Position numbers and translations under genes: made by a program | The notes under the pieces: model-generated | What the model saw: only the letters and a program-made list of their open reading frames with translations | Told to the model about the DNA's origin: nothing | Database searches by the model: none | Assembly (NCBI GenBank): GCA_963830775.1 | Contig: CAWHNT010000047.1 | Location: forward strand, 868,001-932,000 | Direction: 5' to 3' | Source of the DNA: CAWHNT01 sp963830775 | GTDB taxonomy: Bacteria; Pseudomonadota; Alphaproteobacteria; Geminicoccales; Geminicoccaceae | DNA length: 64,000 nt | Part shown: positions 18,208 through 27,316 of the stretch, piece after piece | Position numbering within the stretch: position 1 is the stretch's first letter | Layout of the letters: each line of letters begins with the position of its first letter

Positions 18208-19593
18208 ATGAGCAAAGATATCCTGATCGTCGATGACGAGGCCGCGATCCGAGAGGTGGTGTCGGCCATCCTGGAGGACGAAGGCTACCGGCCGCGCGAA
18301 GCTGCCGGCAGCGACGAAGCCTTGCGCGAGGTGGCGCGCAAGGCACCGGGCCTGGTGCTGCTCGATATCTGGCTCGAGGGCAGCCAGCTCGACGGGGTGC
18401 AGATCCTCGAGAAGATCCAGGTCGACCATCCCGAAGTGCCGGTGATCATGTTCAGCGGTCACGGCACGATCGAGACCGCCGTGGCCTCGATCCAGAAGGG
18501 GGCCTACGACTTCATCGAGAAGCCGTTCAAGTCCGACCGGCTCCTGATCTCGATCCAGCGGGCGCTCGAATCCAGCCGGCTGAAGCGCGAGCTCGCCGAG
18601 CTCCGCAGCCTCGCCTTCGACGATGCCGAGCTGATCGGCACGGCCCCTGCGATCATCCGCGTCCGCCAGGCGATCGAGCGCGTGGCACCCACGGGCTCCC
18701 GCGTGCTGATCAGCGGCCCGCCCGGCTCGGGCAAGGAGGTCGCGGCCCGGATGATCCACGCCAAGTCCCGCCGCGCCGCGGGGCCGTTCGTGGTCGTCAA
18801 CGCCGCGGCCCTGGCGCCCGACCGCGTCGACCTCGAGCTGTTCGGCTGCGAGCCCGGCTTTCTGGGGTCGGACCAGCCGCGGGTGGTCGGCATGTTCGAG
18901 CAGGCCGACGGCGGCACGCTCCTGCTCGACCAGGTCGCCGACATGCCGGTCGAGACCCAGGGCAAGATCCTGCGCGTCCTCCAGGAGCAGCGCTTCGTGC
19001 GGCCGGGCGGCGACACCAGGGTCGAGGTCGATGTGCGGGTGATCGCGTCCTCGAGCCGCGACCTCAAGTCCGAGATGGCGGCCGGCCGCTTCCGCGAGGA
19101 CCTCTTCTACCGCCTCAACGTCGTCCCGCTCGTCATGCCGCCCTTGGCCGAGCGCCGGGTCGACATCCCCGAGCTCGCCCGTCACTTCATGGTCGGTGCG
19201 GCACGCCATGCCGGCATGCCGCCGCGCCCGATCGCGGACGACGCCATGGCCGTCCTGCAGACGGCCGACTGGCCGGGCGACGTGCGTCAGCTCCGCAACA
19301 CGACCGAGTGGATGCTGATCATGGCGCCGGGCGAGACCGGCAGCCCGATCACGGTCGAGGGCCTGCCGCCCGAGCTCACCAACAGCGCGACCGGCCACAT
19401 GGACCCGATGGCCAATGGCGAGCTGGTCTCGATGCCGCTGCGCGAGGCCCGCGAGCATTTCGAGCGCGCCTACCTCCAGTCCCAGCTGCAGCGCTTCGGC
19501 GGCAACATCTCGCGGACCGCGAACTTCGTCGGCATGGAGCGCTCGGCCCTGCACCGCAAGCTGAAGACGCTCGGCCTGCACGGGGATGAGTGA
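18208..19593 (+). CDS. ntrX: Response regulator NtrX
   Basis: 461-residue partner of NtrY. The receiver domain has Asp53 (LLDIW), and an AAA+ domain has Walker A GPPGSGKE (170-177). A C-terminal Fis-type helix-turn-helix follows (GGNISRTANFVGMERSALHR). The usual sigma-54 contact loop GAFTGA is replaced by GCEPGFLGSD (213-222), as is common for NtrX. The Walker B motif reads LLLDQVADM, with Gln242 where the catalytic Glu (DE) is expected. It may therefore act as a DNA-binding regulator without effective ATP hydrolysis; this is inference. The start is 72 bp after ntrY. Confidence 0.94.
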   Translation: MSKDILIVDDEAAIREVVSAILEDEGYRPREAAGSDEALREVARKAPGLVLLDIWLEGSQLDGVQILEKIQVDHPEVPVIMFSGHGTIETAVASIQKGAYDFIEKPFKSDRLLISIQRALESSRLKRELAELRSLAFDDAELIGTAPAIIRVRQAIERVAPTGSRVLISGPPGSGKEVAARMIHAKSRRAAGPFVVVNAAALAPDRVDLELFGCEPGFLGSDQPRVVGMFEQADGGTLLLDQVADMPVETQGKILRVLQEQRFVRPGGDTRVEVDVRVIASSSRDLKSEMAAGRFREDLFYRLNVVPLVMPPLAERRVDIPELARHFMVGAARHAGMPPRPIADDAMAVLQTADWPGDVRQLRNTTEWMLIMAPGETGSPITVEGLPPELTNSATGHMDPMANGELVSMPLREAREHFERAYLQSQLQRFGGNISRTANFVGMERSALHRKLKTLGLHGDE

Positions 19594-19645
19594 GGGGCCG
19601 GCCACCCTGGACCAAAGTGGCCGTGAGTAGCGGTCCCATCCTCCC

Positions 19646-21022
19646 GTGAAGGTCGTCGTCGCCGGCGCCGGCCAGGTCGGCTTCAACATCGCCCGCTACC
19701 TCGCCGGCTCCGGCTACGACGTCACCATCATCGACCAGCGCATCGAGCTGGTGCGGAAGATCGGCGACACGCTCGATATCCAGGCCATCGTCGGCTACGC
19801 CGCTCATCCCTCCGTGCTGGAGGAGGCCGGTGCCGCCGACGCCGACATGCTGATCGCGGTCACCAACAGCGACGAGGTCAACATGGTGGCGTGCGAGGTG
19901 GCGCACGCGCTCTTCAACGTCCCCACCAAGATCGCCCGCGTCCGCCAGCAGGACTATCTCCAGGGCCGCTTCCGCGACCTGTTCGGCAACAACCACATCC
20001 CGATCGACGTCGTGATCTCGCCCGAGCGCGAGGTGGCGCACGCCATAGCGCTCCGCCTCGGCGTGCCCGGGGCACTCACCGTCATCCCCTTCGTCGACGA
20101 CCGCCTCCGGCTCCTGGCCCTGCGCACGGGCCCGGACACGCCGGTGCTCGACACCCCGCTCCGCCAGCTCACCTACCTCTTCCCCGACCTGCACCTCACC
20201 ATGATGGCCATCGTCCGCGGCGACCGGCTGTTCCTGCCGGATGCCGAGGACAGCATCCAGGTCGGCGACGAGGTCTACTTCATCGTCGAGACCGCCCAGC
20301 TCGCCAGGGCGCTGCCCGCGTTCGGCCACGAGCAGGAGGTGAGCCAGCGGGTCGTCATCGCCGGCGGCGGCAATATCGGCCTCTTCCTCGGCCGCGAGCT
20401 GGAAGGCAGGCGGCCCGAGATCGCGCTCAAGCTGATCGAGGCCAGCGCGCCCCGTGCCGACTTCGTGGCCGAGCAGCTCCGCCACACCGTGGTCCTGAAG
20501 GGCGACGTGCGCGACCCGGCAATCCTGGAGGAGGCCAGCGTCGGCGCCGCCGAGGCCTTCGTCACCGTCACCAACAATGACGAGATCAACATCATCGCCT
20601 CCTTGCTGGCCAAGCGCCTGGGTGCTGCCCGCACCCTGGCGCTGGTCAACAACAGCGACTACGGCATGATCACGCGCGGCGTCGGCATCGACGTCGCCAT
20701 CAACCCCCGCGACACCACCGTCTCCAGCATCCTCCAGCACGTGCGCCGCGGCCGCATCAAGGCCGTGCACACCATCCACGACGGCGAGGCCGAGATCTAC
20801 GAGGCCGAAGCCCTCGAGACCTCGCCTCTGGTCGGCAAGCCCCTGCGCGAGATCAAGGTTCCCGGCCGGATCATCGTCGGCGCCGTCGTCCGCCAGGGCA
20901 AGGTGATCACGCCCCGCTCCGACACCGTGATCCAGGCCCACGACCGCGTCGTGCTGGCGGCGCGGAGCGACACCGTACGGCGTGTCGAGCAGCTCTTCGC
21001 CGTCCGGCTCGACTACTTCTGA
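19646..21022 (+). CDS. trkA: Trk system potassium uptake protein TrkA
   Basis: Cytoplasmic regulatory subunit of Trk potassium channels, 458 residues with the expected duplicated layout: RCK-N (VVVAGAGQVGFNIARYL), RCK-C, then a second RCK-N (VVIAGGGNIGLFLGREL) and RCK-C. The acidic residue binding the NAD(H) ribose is visible (IIDQR). The GTG start at 19646 gives the canonical KVVVAGAGQVG beginning. The ntrX-trkA order is conserved in alphaproteobacteria; no trkH/trkG is in the window. Confidence 0.95.
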   Translation: MKVVVAGAGQVGFNIARYLAGSGYDVTIIDQRIELVRKIGDTLDIQAIVGYAAHPSVLEEAGAADADMLIAVTNSDEVNMVACEVAHALFNVPTKIARVRQQDYLQGRFRDLFGNNHIPIDVVISPEREVAHAIALRLGVPGALTVIPFVDDRLRLLALRTGPDTPVLDTPLRQLTYLFPDLHLTMMAIVRGDRLFLPDAEDSIQVGDEVYFIVETAQLARALPAFGHEQEVSQRVVIAGGGNIGLFLGRELEGRRPEIALKLIEASAPRADFVAEQLRHTVVLKGDVRDPAILEEASVGAAEAFVTVTNNDEINIIASLLAKRLGAARTLALVNNSDYGMITRGVGIDVAINPRDTTVSSILQHVRRGRIKAVHTIHDGEAEIYEAEALETSPLVGKPLREIKVPGRIIVGAVVRQGKVITPRSDTVIQAHDRVVLAARSDTVRRVEQLFAVRLDYF

Positions 21023-21049
21023 GCAACCGATGAACGACCGCCCAGACCC

Positions 21050-21916
21050 ATGACCCGCATCGCCTACGTCAACGGCCGCTTCCAGCCGATCGCCCGTGCG
21101 GCACTCCCGGTCGAGGACCGGGCAGCCCAGCTCGCCGACGGCGTCTACGAGGTCATCAAGGCCGTGCGCGGCCAGCCGCAGGATCTGGACCGCCACCTCG
21201 ACCGCCTCGACCGCTCCCTGGCCGCCCTGCGCATCCGCCCCCGCCTCTCGCGTGCGGCCCTGACGATCGTGATCCGCGAGGTCCTGCGCCGCAACCGGCT
21301 GCAGGATGCCGCCATCTACATCCAGGTCGACCGCGGCACCGCCCCCCGCAACCACCTCTTCCCCAAGCGCGGTCGCGCCAACGTGATCGTCACCGCCCGC
21401 CGCGCCGTCTGGCCCCGCGCGGGCGAGATCGAGGACGGCGTCGGCGTCGTCACCCTGCCCGACCAGCGCTGGGCCCGCTGTGACATCAAGTCGGTGGCCC
21501 TCCTCCCCAACCTCCTGGCGAAGCAGCAGGCGGCCGAGGCCGGCTGCCGCGAGGCCTGGCTGCTCGACGCGCAGGGCCGGATCACCGAGGGTGCCTCCTC
21601 CAACGCCTGGATCGTCGACCGCGACGGCCGCCTCATCACGCCCCCGCTGAGCCCGGCGATCCTGGGCGGCGTCACCCGCTCGGTCGTCCTGGAGCTCGCG
21701 CGCGAGGCCGGCCTCGAGGTGGTCTTGCGCCATTTCAGCCTCGAGGAGGCGAGGGGTGCCCGCGAGGCTTTCCTCACCAGCACCACCTCCCTCGTCCTGC
21801 CGGTCACCAGCATCGACGGCCACCCCGTGGCCAACGGCAAGCCCGGCTCGATTACCCGGTCGCTGCTTGCGACCTATCTGCAACGGATCGGGCTTGTTCT
21901 TGCACGGTCCGGTTGA
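21050..21916 (+). CDS. dat: D-amino acid aminotransferase (class IV PLP enzyme)
   Basis: 288-residue fold-type IV aminotransferase starting MTRIAYVNGRF. The PLP-binding Lys is in CDIKSVALLPNLLAKQQA, and EGASSNAWIVD with the later LGGVTRSVVLELA bind the cofactor phosphate. The branched-chain enzyme IlvE has related motifs, but the short length and this position after trkA fit the D-alanine aminotransferase (Dat) group, which makes D-glutamate or D-alanine for cell-wall use. Substrate specificity is inferred. Confidence 0.85.
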   Translation: MTRIAYVNGRFQPIARAALPVEDRAAQLADGVYEVIKAVRGQPQDLDRHLDRLDRSLAALRIRPRLSRAALTIVIREVLRRNRLQDAAIYIQVDRGTAPRNHLFPKRGRANVIVTARRAVWPRAGEIEDGVGVVTLPDQRWARCDIKSVALLPNLLAKQQAAEAGCREAWLLDAQGRITEGASSNAWIVDRDGRLITPPLSPAILGGVTRSVVLELAREAGLEVVLRHFSLEEARGAREAFLTSTTSLVLPVTSIDGHPVANGKPGSITRSLLATYLQRIGLVLARSG

Positions 21917-22106
21917 GCGGACGTGCTAAATTGCCCCTTGATGGCCCGTCTGCCTCTGGCTATGCCCTGCAAGCACCCCAACTTCAAGGCTAAGTCGTGC
22001 CCCGCGAGAGGCACCTTGAACTTTGCGGCTGATCGCCAAGTTCTGAAAAAAGCGCTGTCCCGGTCGCTGACCTGCGCCGCCGGGATGATAAAGGAAGGAT
22101 CGGTCG

Positions 22107-22370
22107 ATGCCGGCTGAGAAGCAGCAGAACCTTCAGGACGTGTTTTTGAACCACGTCCGCAAGAACAAGGTGCCGGTCACCGTGTTTCTGATCAACGGCG
22201 TGAAGCTCCAGGGCGTGATCAGCTCGTTCGACAATTTCTGCCTGCTGCTCCGCCGTGACGGCCATGTGCAGCTGGTATACAAGCACGCCGTGTCCACCGT
22301 CATGCCGTCCGCCGCCGTCCGCCTCTACGATCCGAGTGCTGCCGACGAGGGTGGCTCCCAGCAGGGCTGA
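22107..22370 (+). CDS. hfq: RNA chaperone Hfq
   Basis: 87-residue Sm-like hexameric RNA-binding protein that pairs small RNAs with mRNAs. Sm1 (QNLQDVFLNHVRKNKVPVTV, FLINGVKLQGVI) and Sm2 (LVYKHAVSTVMP, with the KH motif) are complete. The ribosome binding site AAAGGAAGGA precedes the ATG. The 190-bp gap upstream, slightly AT-richer than its surroundings, probably carries the promoter. hflX starts inside the 3' end of hfq, the classic hfq-hflX unit. Confidence 0.97.
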   Translation: MPAEKQQNLQDVFLNHVRKNKVPVTVFLINGVKLQGVISSFDNFCLLLRRDGHVQLVYKHAVSTVMPSAAVRLYDPSAADEGGSQQG

Positions 22371-23697
22371 GCCGTCACGTCGCGTTCACCGGAACCAACA
22401 GCGGACGCCGCTGATCGCACCGCCGGCCGGGCCTGGGTCGTTTGCCCGCTTCCAGGCCGCCCGCGGTGCCGAGCCGCGCGATGCCGACAGCCGCCTTGCC
22501 GAGGCCGTGGGCCTGGCCGAGGCGATCGACCTCGACGTCGTCCACCGCCAGCTCGTCACCCTGCGCCAGCCCGTCCCGGCCACCCTCCTGGGCTCCGGCA
22601 AGGTCCAGGAGATCGCCGACGGGCTGGAGGCCGAGCCCGCCGAGCTCGTGGTCGTCGACGCCCCCCTGACGCCGGTCCAGCAGCGCAACCTGGAGAAGCG
22701 CTGGAAGGCCAAGGTCATCGACCGCACCGGCCTGATCCTGGAGATCTTCGGCGACCGTGCGCGCACCCGCGAGGGCGTCCTCCAGGTCGAGCTCGCAGCC
22801 CTCACCTACCAGCGCTCGCGCCTGGTCCGCTCCTGGACCCATCTCGAGCGCCAGCGCGGCGGCTTCGGCTTCACCGGCGGCCCCGGCGAGACCCAGCTCG
22901 AGCTCGACCGCCGCAAGATCACCGAGCGCATCGCCCGCATCAAGGAGGAGCTGGAGGAGGTCCGCCGCACCCGCGGCCTGCACCGCGAGGCCCGCCGCCG
23001 CGTGCCCTACCCGGTCGTGGCCCTGGTCGGCTACACCAACGCCGGCAAGTCCACCCTCTTCAACCGCCTCACCGGTGCCGCCGTCACCGCCCGCGACCAG
23101 CTCTTCGCCACCCTCGACCCCACCATGCGCAAGGTGGCACTCCCGTCCGGCACCAGCGCCATCCTCTCCGACACCGTGGGCTTCATCACCGACCTCCCCA
23201 CCCAGCTCGTGGCCGCCTTCCGCGCCACCCTGGAGGAGGTCCTCGAAGCCGACCTCATCATCCACGTCCGCGACATCAGCCACCCCGACACCGAGGCCCA
23301 GAAACACGACGTCGAGACCGTCCTCGACGAGCTCGGCATCGACGCCCCCGACCGCCAGGCCCGCCTGATCGAGACCTGGAACAAGATCGACCGCCTCACC
23401 CCCGAGCAGCTGGCCCAGCACGACGCCGAAGCCACCCGCAACGGCCCCGTCACCCTGATCTCCGCCAAGACCGGCACCGGCCTCGACCCCCTCCTCACCC
23501 TCATCGACCAGCGCCTCACCGCATCCCGCGAGATCCTCGACCTCCACCTCGCCTACGAGGAAGGCGAGCTCCTCGCCTGGCTCCACCGCCACGGCGACGT
23601 CATCGACCAGCACGACGACGGCACCGGCCTCCACATCAAGGCCGCCCTCACCCCCGCCAACCGCGAGCGCCTCGAACACCGCCGGCGGGCGGAATAA
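22351..23697 (+). CDS. hflX: GTPase HflX
   Basis: Ribosome-binding GTPase that splits stalled 70S ribosomes. It has an N-terminal HflX domain (VVVDAPLTPVQQRNLEKRWK, DRTGLILEIFGDRARTREG, GGFGFTGGPGETQLELDRR) followed by the G domain: G1 GYTNAGKST, G3 DTVGFI, G4 NKID. No ATG lies near the expected N-terminus; the best start is GTG 22351, 20 bp inside hfq, giving 448 residues, with GTG 22336 as an alternative. The hfq-hflX overlap implies translational coupling. Confidence 0.93.
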   Translation: MAPSRAEPSRRVHRNQQRTPLIAPPAGPGSFARFQAARGAEPRDADSRLAEAVGLAEAIDLDVVHRQLVTLRQPVPATLLGSGKVQEIADGLEAEPAELVVVDAPLTPVQQRNLEKRWKAKVIDRTGLILEIFGDRARTREGVLQVELAALTYQRSRLVRSWTHLERQRGGFGFTGGPGETQLELDRRKITERIARIKEELEEVRRTRGLHREARRRVPYPVVALVGYTNAGKSTLFNRLTGAAVTARDQLFATLDPTMRKVALPSGTSAILSDTVGFITDLPTQLVAAFRATLEEVLEADLIIHVRDISHPDTEAQKHDVETVLDELGIDAPDRQARLIETWNKIDRLTPEQLAQHDAEATRNGPVTLISAKTGTGLDPLLTLIDQRLTASREILDLHLAYEEGELLAWLHRHGDVIDQHDDGTGLHIKAALTPANRERLEHRRRAE

Positions 23698-23700
23698 GCC

Positions 23701-23726
23701 GGGAGAGGGAGCCCGCTCCCTCTCCC
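23701..23726 (+). terminator. Strong hairpin just after hflX, without a T tract
   Basis: GGGAGAGGGAGC and GCTCCCTCTCCC form a 12-bp perfect inverted repeat with a 2-base spacer, 3 bp after the hflX stop. There is no T run after it, so it may be a weak or Rho-assisted terminator or an RNA-stabilising stem. It marks the boundary between the conserved hflX side and the accessory island. Confidence 0.45.
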
Positions 23727-23815
23727 GCGCCCTCACCCACGGTCGTCTGCTTTTCTCGACACGAGCCTCCGCACGGCTTAGCTTCTAGCCAGAGCAACTG
23801 GACAGATTGGTCGCC

Positions 23816-24076
23816 GTGACAACGTCTAGCTGGTCTTTGCAGGACGCCAAGAACCGCTTCAGCGCCGTCGTCGATGCTGCCCTGGCGGGTGAGCCGCAGC
23901 TCGTGACCCGGCACGGCAAGCGCGCCGTCGTCGTGGTCGCAGCCGAGGAGTTCGATCGTCTTCACCGGCTGGACCAGGCTCAGGCACCTTCCTTCGTGGA
24001 GCTGCTGCTCGCCGTTCCCCAGGACGACGAGCCATTCGAGACCACCGAGGTGCGGCCGCGCGACGTCGACTTCTGA
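23816..24076 (+). CDS. Phd/YefM-type antitoxin
   Basis: 86-residue antitoxin beginning MTTSSWSLQDAKNRFSAVVD, the typical Phd/YefM DNA-binding N-terminus, then LVTRHGKRAVVVVAAEEFD. The acidic C-terminus (ending RPRDVDF) would wrap the toxin. GTG 23816 is chosen because it gives the canonical N-terminus; TTG 23807 would add three residues. Its stop overlaps the toxin ATG (TGATG), which indicates coupled translation. It is the first gene after hflX and opens the accessory island. Confidence 0.9.
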   Translation: MTTSSWSLQDAKNRFSAVVDAALAGEPQLVTRHGKRAVVVVAAEEFDRLHRLDQAQAPSFVELLLAVPQDDEPFETTEVRPRDVDF

Positions 24077-24480
24077 TGTATCTTCTCGACACGGTCGTGA
24101 TCTCCGATCTGCGTCGAAGCGGGCGGTATCCGCAGACCGCATCCTGGGCAGCCGCGCAGCGGAGCTCCGATCTGTTCCTCAGCGTCGTCACGGTCGGCGA
24201 GATCGAGCGCGGCATAGCTCTGCAGCGCGCGAAGGCACCCGAGTTCGCCGAGACGCTGGCCACCTGGCTCGACCGTGTCCTCGCCTTGTACGCCGACCGT
24301 GTGCTCCCTTTTGACCTGCGCAGCGCACGCCGTTGGGGCCAGCTCAGCGCGGCGCTCGGGAATAGCAGTGCCGACCTCCAGATCGCGGCCACGGCGCTCG
24401 AGCACGGGCTGACGGTCGTCACCCGCAACCTCCGCCATTTCACGGCAACCGGGGTCAAAGTGCTCGATCCTTCAGCCTGA
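24076..24480 (+). CDS. PIN-domain (FitB/VapC-like) ribonuclease toxin
   Basis: 134-residue PIN-domain toxin paired with the Phd-type antitoxin upstream. Active-site acidic residues are in MYLLDTVVISD, VTVGEIERG and SADLQIAATAL, and the protein ends with the usual VVTRNLRHF segment. It is expected to be an RNase. The pair is intact, unlike the vapB at 7.35 kb and the mazF at 39 kb. Confidence 0.9.
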   Translation: MYLLDTVVISDLRRSGRYPQTASWAAAQRSSDLFLSVVTVGEIERGIALQRAKAPEFAETLATWLDRVLALYADRVLPFDLRSARRWGQLSAALGNSSADLQIAATALEHGLTVVTRNLRHFTATGVKVLDPSA

Positions 24481-24560
24481 GTAGTCCGCGCTGGACTGAC
24501 CAACCACCGTCCGCGACTATCGCGCCCTCAGCGCTCGTGAGCAGCGCGACAGGGAACGCC

Positions 24561-24917
24561 ATGACCGACTACACGCCCTTCCGCCTTCCCTCCGGTGCGG
24601 TCGTTCGGGTCCAGTCGAGCCTCCACCCGCCGCCGCTGCTGGCCGACGAGGCCGGCGTGGAGCAGGCGAGCGGCTTGCAGGACAAGGCGCGCGAGACCTG
24701 GGAGGATGGCGTCGACCTCGTCCGCGAGCTCGCGCAGGGCATCGTCGGCAAGCTCCAGGAAGCCACCGCCTCAGCCGAGGAGGTGACGGTCGAGTTCGGA
24801 GTCAACATCAGCGGCAAGACCGGGGTGATCCTGGTCGAGGGCACGGTCGCCGCCAACCTGAAGGTCACGATCAAGTGGAAGGGTGGTCGGCGCGATGCCG
24901 CGCCGGCTCAGTCCTAA
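24561..24917 (+). CDS. Trypco1 (trypsin-co-occurring, CU044_2847-type) domain protein
   Basis: 118-residue protein from ATG 24561 (AGGGAA upstream). It opens with a beta-rich part (FRLPSGAVVRVQSS), has a central helix (ETWEDGVDLVRELAQGIV) and ends with the hallmark strands EEVTVEFGVNISGKTG and LKVTIKWKGG. This pattern is that of the small Trypco1 family, which is named for sitting beside trypsin-like proteases in bacterial conflict or immunity-type loci. The downstream gene is exactly such a trypsin, overlapping by 23 bp. The biochemical role of Trypco1 is not established; the family call rests on pattern recognition. Confidence 0.75.
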   Translation: MTDYTPFRLPSGAVVRVQSSLHPPPLLADEAGVEQASGLQDKARETWEDGVDLVRELAQGIVGKLQEATASAEEVTVEFGVNISGKTGVILVEGTVAANLKVTIKWKGGRRDAAPAQS

Positions 24918-27316
24918 CGCCGCCGTCGCCTGGCTGGCCCCGCCGCCGGGCAGGCAGGGCGTCGCCGGTCAGGCGTTCCTCGTCAGCGAGCAGGTGGCGC
25001 TGACCTGCGCTCACGTCGTCCGCGACCATCTGGGCCTGGGCGACGTGACGCCGTCCTCGCTGCCCGCGGCTACGGTAAAGCTGAGCTTCGGTGCGCTACG
25101 GCGCGAGGTGACCGCCCGGGTCGCCGAATGCGGCTGGTTCCCCGATGGAACCGGCGCCGAGGTCGAGGACGTGGCGGTTCTCCTGCTGGATGAGCCCCTG
25201 GACGAGATCCCCTATCCCGGCCTCGCCCCCGTCTACGCCGCCGGACCGGGCGCAGTGTTATGCCTATGGCTCGCTCGCCGGCTACACCGGCATCGGCCAG
25301 CATGCCTGGGCGTCTGATCGCCCAGAATACCAACGATCGTGGCTGGCATCAGCTCAACGCGGACACGAGCCAGGGCAGGCTATTTCGTCAAGCGGGGCTT
25401 CAGCGGCGCGCCGGTGCTCGACCCGTTGGCCGTGACGGTCTGGGGCATGCTCGTCCAGGTCGACAAGGGTGCGCGAGGACGAGAAGCGGCTCGTCGCCTT
25501 CGCGCTTACCGCCGAGGCGCTGCGCGAGGCCTACAACGCCGTCAAGCGCTGCGCCCGACGGGCCGGACGGACAGCTCCCGAGGTCATCATCCGCCGCCGA
25601 TGGTCCCCTGGACGCCTTGGCACGCGACGCTGCGGTGGCGCTCCTGCCCGCTGCCACTCGAGGCAAGCGGCCTGGACCGGCCTGCGATGCGGCGGCGCTG
25701 GCGCTCGATGAGGAAGGCTCGACGCGGTGCGCGCCTCGCCGCCGCCGGCTCCGATCCGGCGGTGCAAGGACAGGCATTGGCAGGACTGAACGGACTGAAG
25801 GTAGGCGACACCGCCCCCGCCGAGCAGTTCTTCGCCGCGCGCATAGGCCCGGGCGGCTTCGGCGCCTGACCTCGGCCGCAGATTGGCCGCTCCTGGCCGG
25901 CTACGCCGGTCTGGGCGCTGCCGTGCTCGGCGATCGCCCGCATACGCTGCTCGCCAAGGTCGACGATGCCGTGCGGCGAGGGCAGCCGAGCTCGGCGCCT
26001 TGGCTCGATCTGGCGCTCAAGGACGTACGCCGGGCGCCGAGGCCTACGAGACGCCGCGCGCCTTCAGCCGGACGATGCCTGGACCTGGATGGGTCTTGCC
26101 GATGGCCGCAGGCCCAGCTCGGCCGCCTGCAGCGCTGCAGGCTCGGGTCATGGCGCTGAAGCGATGTAATGTGCGCGGCGCTGGCAGTCCTACGAGACGC
26201 GCATGCTCGCCTTCAGCGCGGACGATCGCCTAGGATGTCCGGCCACGTGCGCTCGGACTCTCGCGACCGCGGTGGCCGCGCCTGTCGCGACGGAGCGGGC
26301 CAACTGCGCTCCAGGCCGAGGAGCGCAGCCCGCCAGCGCCCGCGACGCGAGCGTCTGGCCACGGCGTCCCAGCGCAATGCCGATGGTCGGCCGACGTGAG
26401 CTGTCGGTGAGCTAGCGAGCTCGCGCGAGGTGCGGCTGGCGGAGGGCGACCTTGCGGGGCGCTCGCAGGCCTACCAGGCGCGTCGCCAGCCGAGCGCTGG
26501 CGGCGTCGGACCCGGGCAACGCGGAGTGGCAGCGCGACCTGTCGGTGAGCTGGAGAAGCTCGGCGACGTGCGGCGGGCGCAGGGCGACCTTGCGGGGGCG
26601 CTCGCGGCCTACGAGGCGGCCCACGCCATCGCCGAGCGTCTGGCGGCGTCGGACCCGGGCAACGCGGAGTGGCAGCGCGACCTGTCGGTGAGCTGGAACA
26701 AGCTCGGCGACGTGCGGCAGGCGCAGGGCGACCTTGCGGGGGCGCTCGCGGCCTACGAGGCGGCCCGCGCCATCCGCGAGCGTCTGGCGGCGTCGGACCC
26801 GGGCAACGCGGAGTGGCAGCGCGACCTGTCGGTGAGCTGGAACAGGCTCGGCGACGTGCGGCAGGCGCAGGGCGACCTTGCGGGGGCGCTCGCGGCCTAC
26901 GAGGCGGCCCACGCCATCCGCGAGCGTCTGGCGGCGTCGGACCCGGGCAACGCGGGGTGGCAGCGCGACCTGTCGGTGAGCTGGGACAAGCTCGGCGACG
27001 TGCGGCGGGCGCAGGGCGACCTTGCGGGGGCGCTCGCGGCCTACGAGGCGGGCCACGCCATCCCGAGCGTCTGGCGGCGTCGGACCCGGGCAACGCGGGG
27101 TGGCAGCGCGACCTGATCGTGTCGCACTGGAAGATCGCCGCGGTGCTGGAGGAGCTGCCGGAGCGGCGGGGCGAGGCGGCGGCGCATTGGGGCAAGGCGC
27201 TTGCGGTGGCGCGCGAGCTGGCGGGCTCGGGGCGGCTGGCGCCGGTGGATGCCTACTTCGTCGAGGAGCTGGAGCGGCGGCTTGCGGCGGCGGAGGGGCG
27301 GGAGGCCGGAGGCTGA
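24895..27316 (+). pseudogene. Trypsin-like protease with TPR repeats, broken by many frameshifts
   Basis: From ATG 24895 a chymotrypsin-fold protease is readable across several frames. The catalytic His is in LTCAHVVRDHL, the Asp in VEDVAVLLLDEP, then QCYAYGSLAGYTGIGQHAW in a second frame, and the catalytic Ser in GFSGAPVLDP in another. At least four frame changes fall between 25250 and 25480. A middle region (LQPDDAWTWMGLAD, about 26060-26105) leads into tetratricopeptide repeats of the LGDVRQAQGDLAGALAAYEA type, and the C-terminus ends RLAAAEGREAGG at 27316 after one more frame change near 27065. Trypsin-TPR proteins next to Trypco1 are known from NTPase/protease conflict systems. The chain is clearly non-functional as read. 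Confidence 0.75.
26541..27115 (+). repeat. Four near-identical tandem repeats of 144 bp encoding TPR units
   Basis: The sequence GTCGGTGAGCTGG recurs at 26541, 26684, 26828 and 26972, giving spacings of 143, 144 and 144 bp; a more degenerate copy begins at 26403. Each unit encodes 48 residues around LGDVRQAQGDLAGALAAYEA and RLAASDPGNAEWQRDL. The first spacing is one base short, which shifts the frame. Copies are almost identical, so the array looks recently expanded or homogenised although the rest of the gene is degenerate. Confidence 0.85.

Noticed and set aside
26403..27115. CRISPR-like or other non-coding tandem repeat
   Set aside because: The period of 144 bp codes for regular 48-residue TPR units and there are no short repeats with unique spacers.
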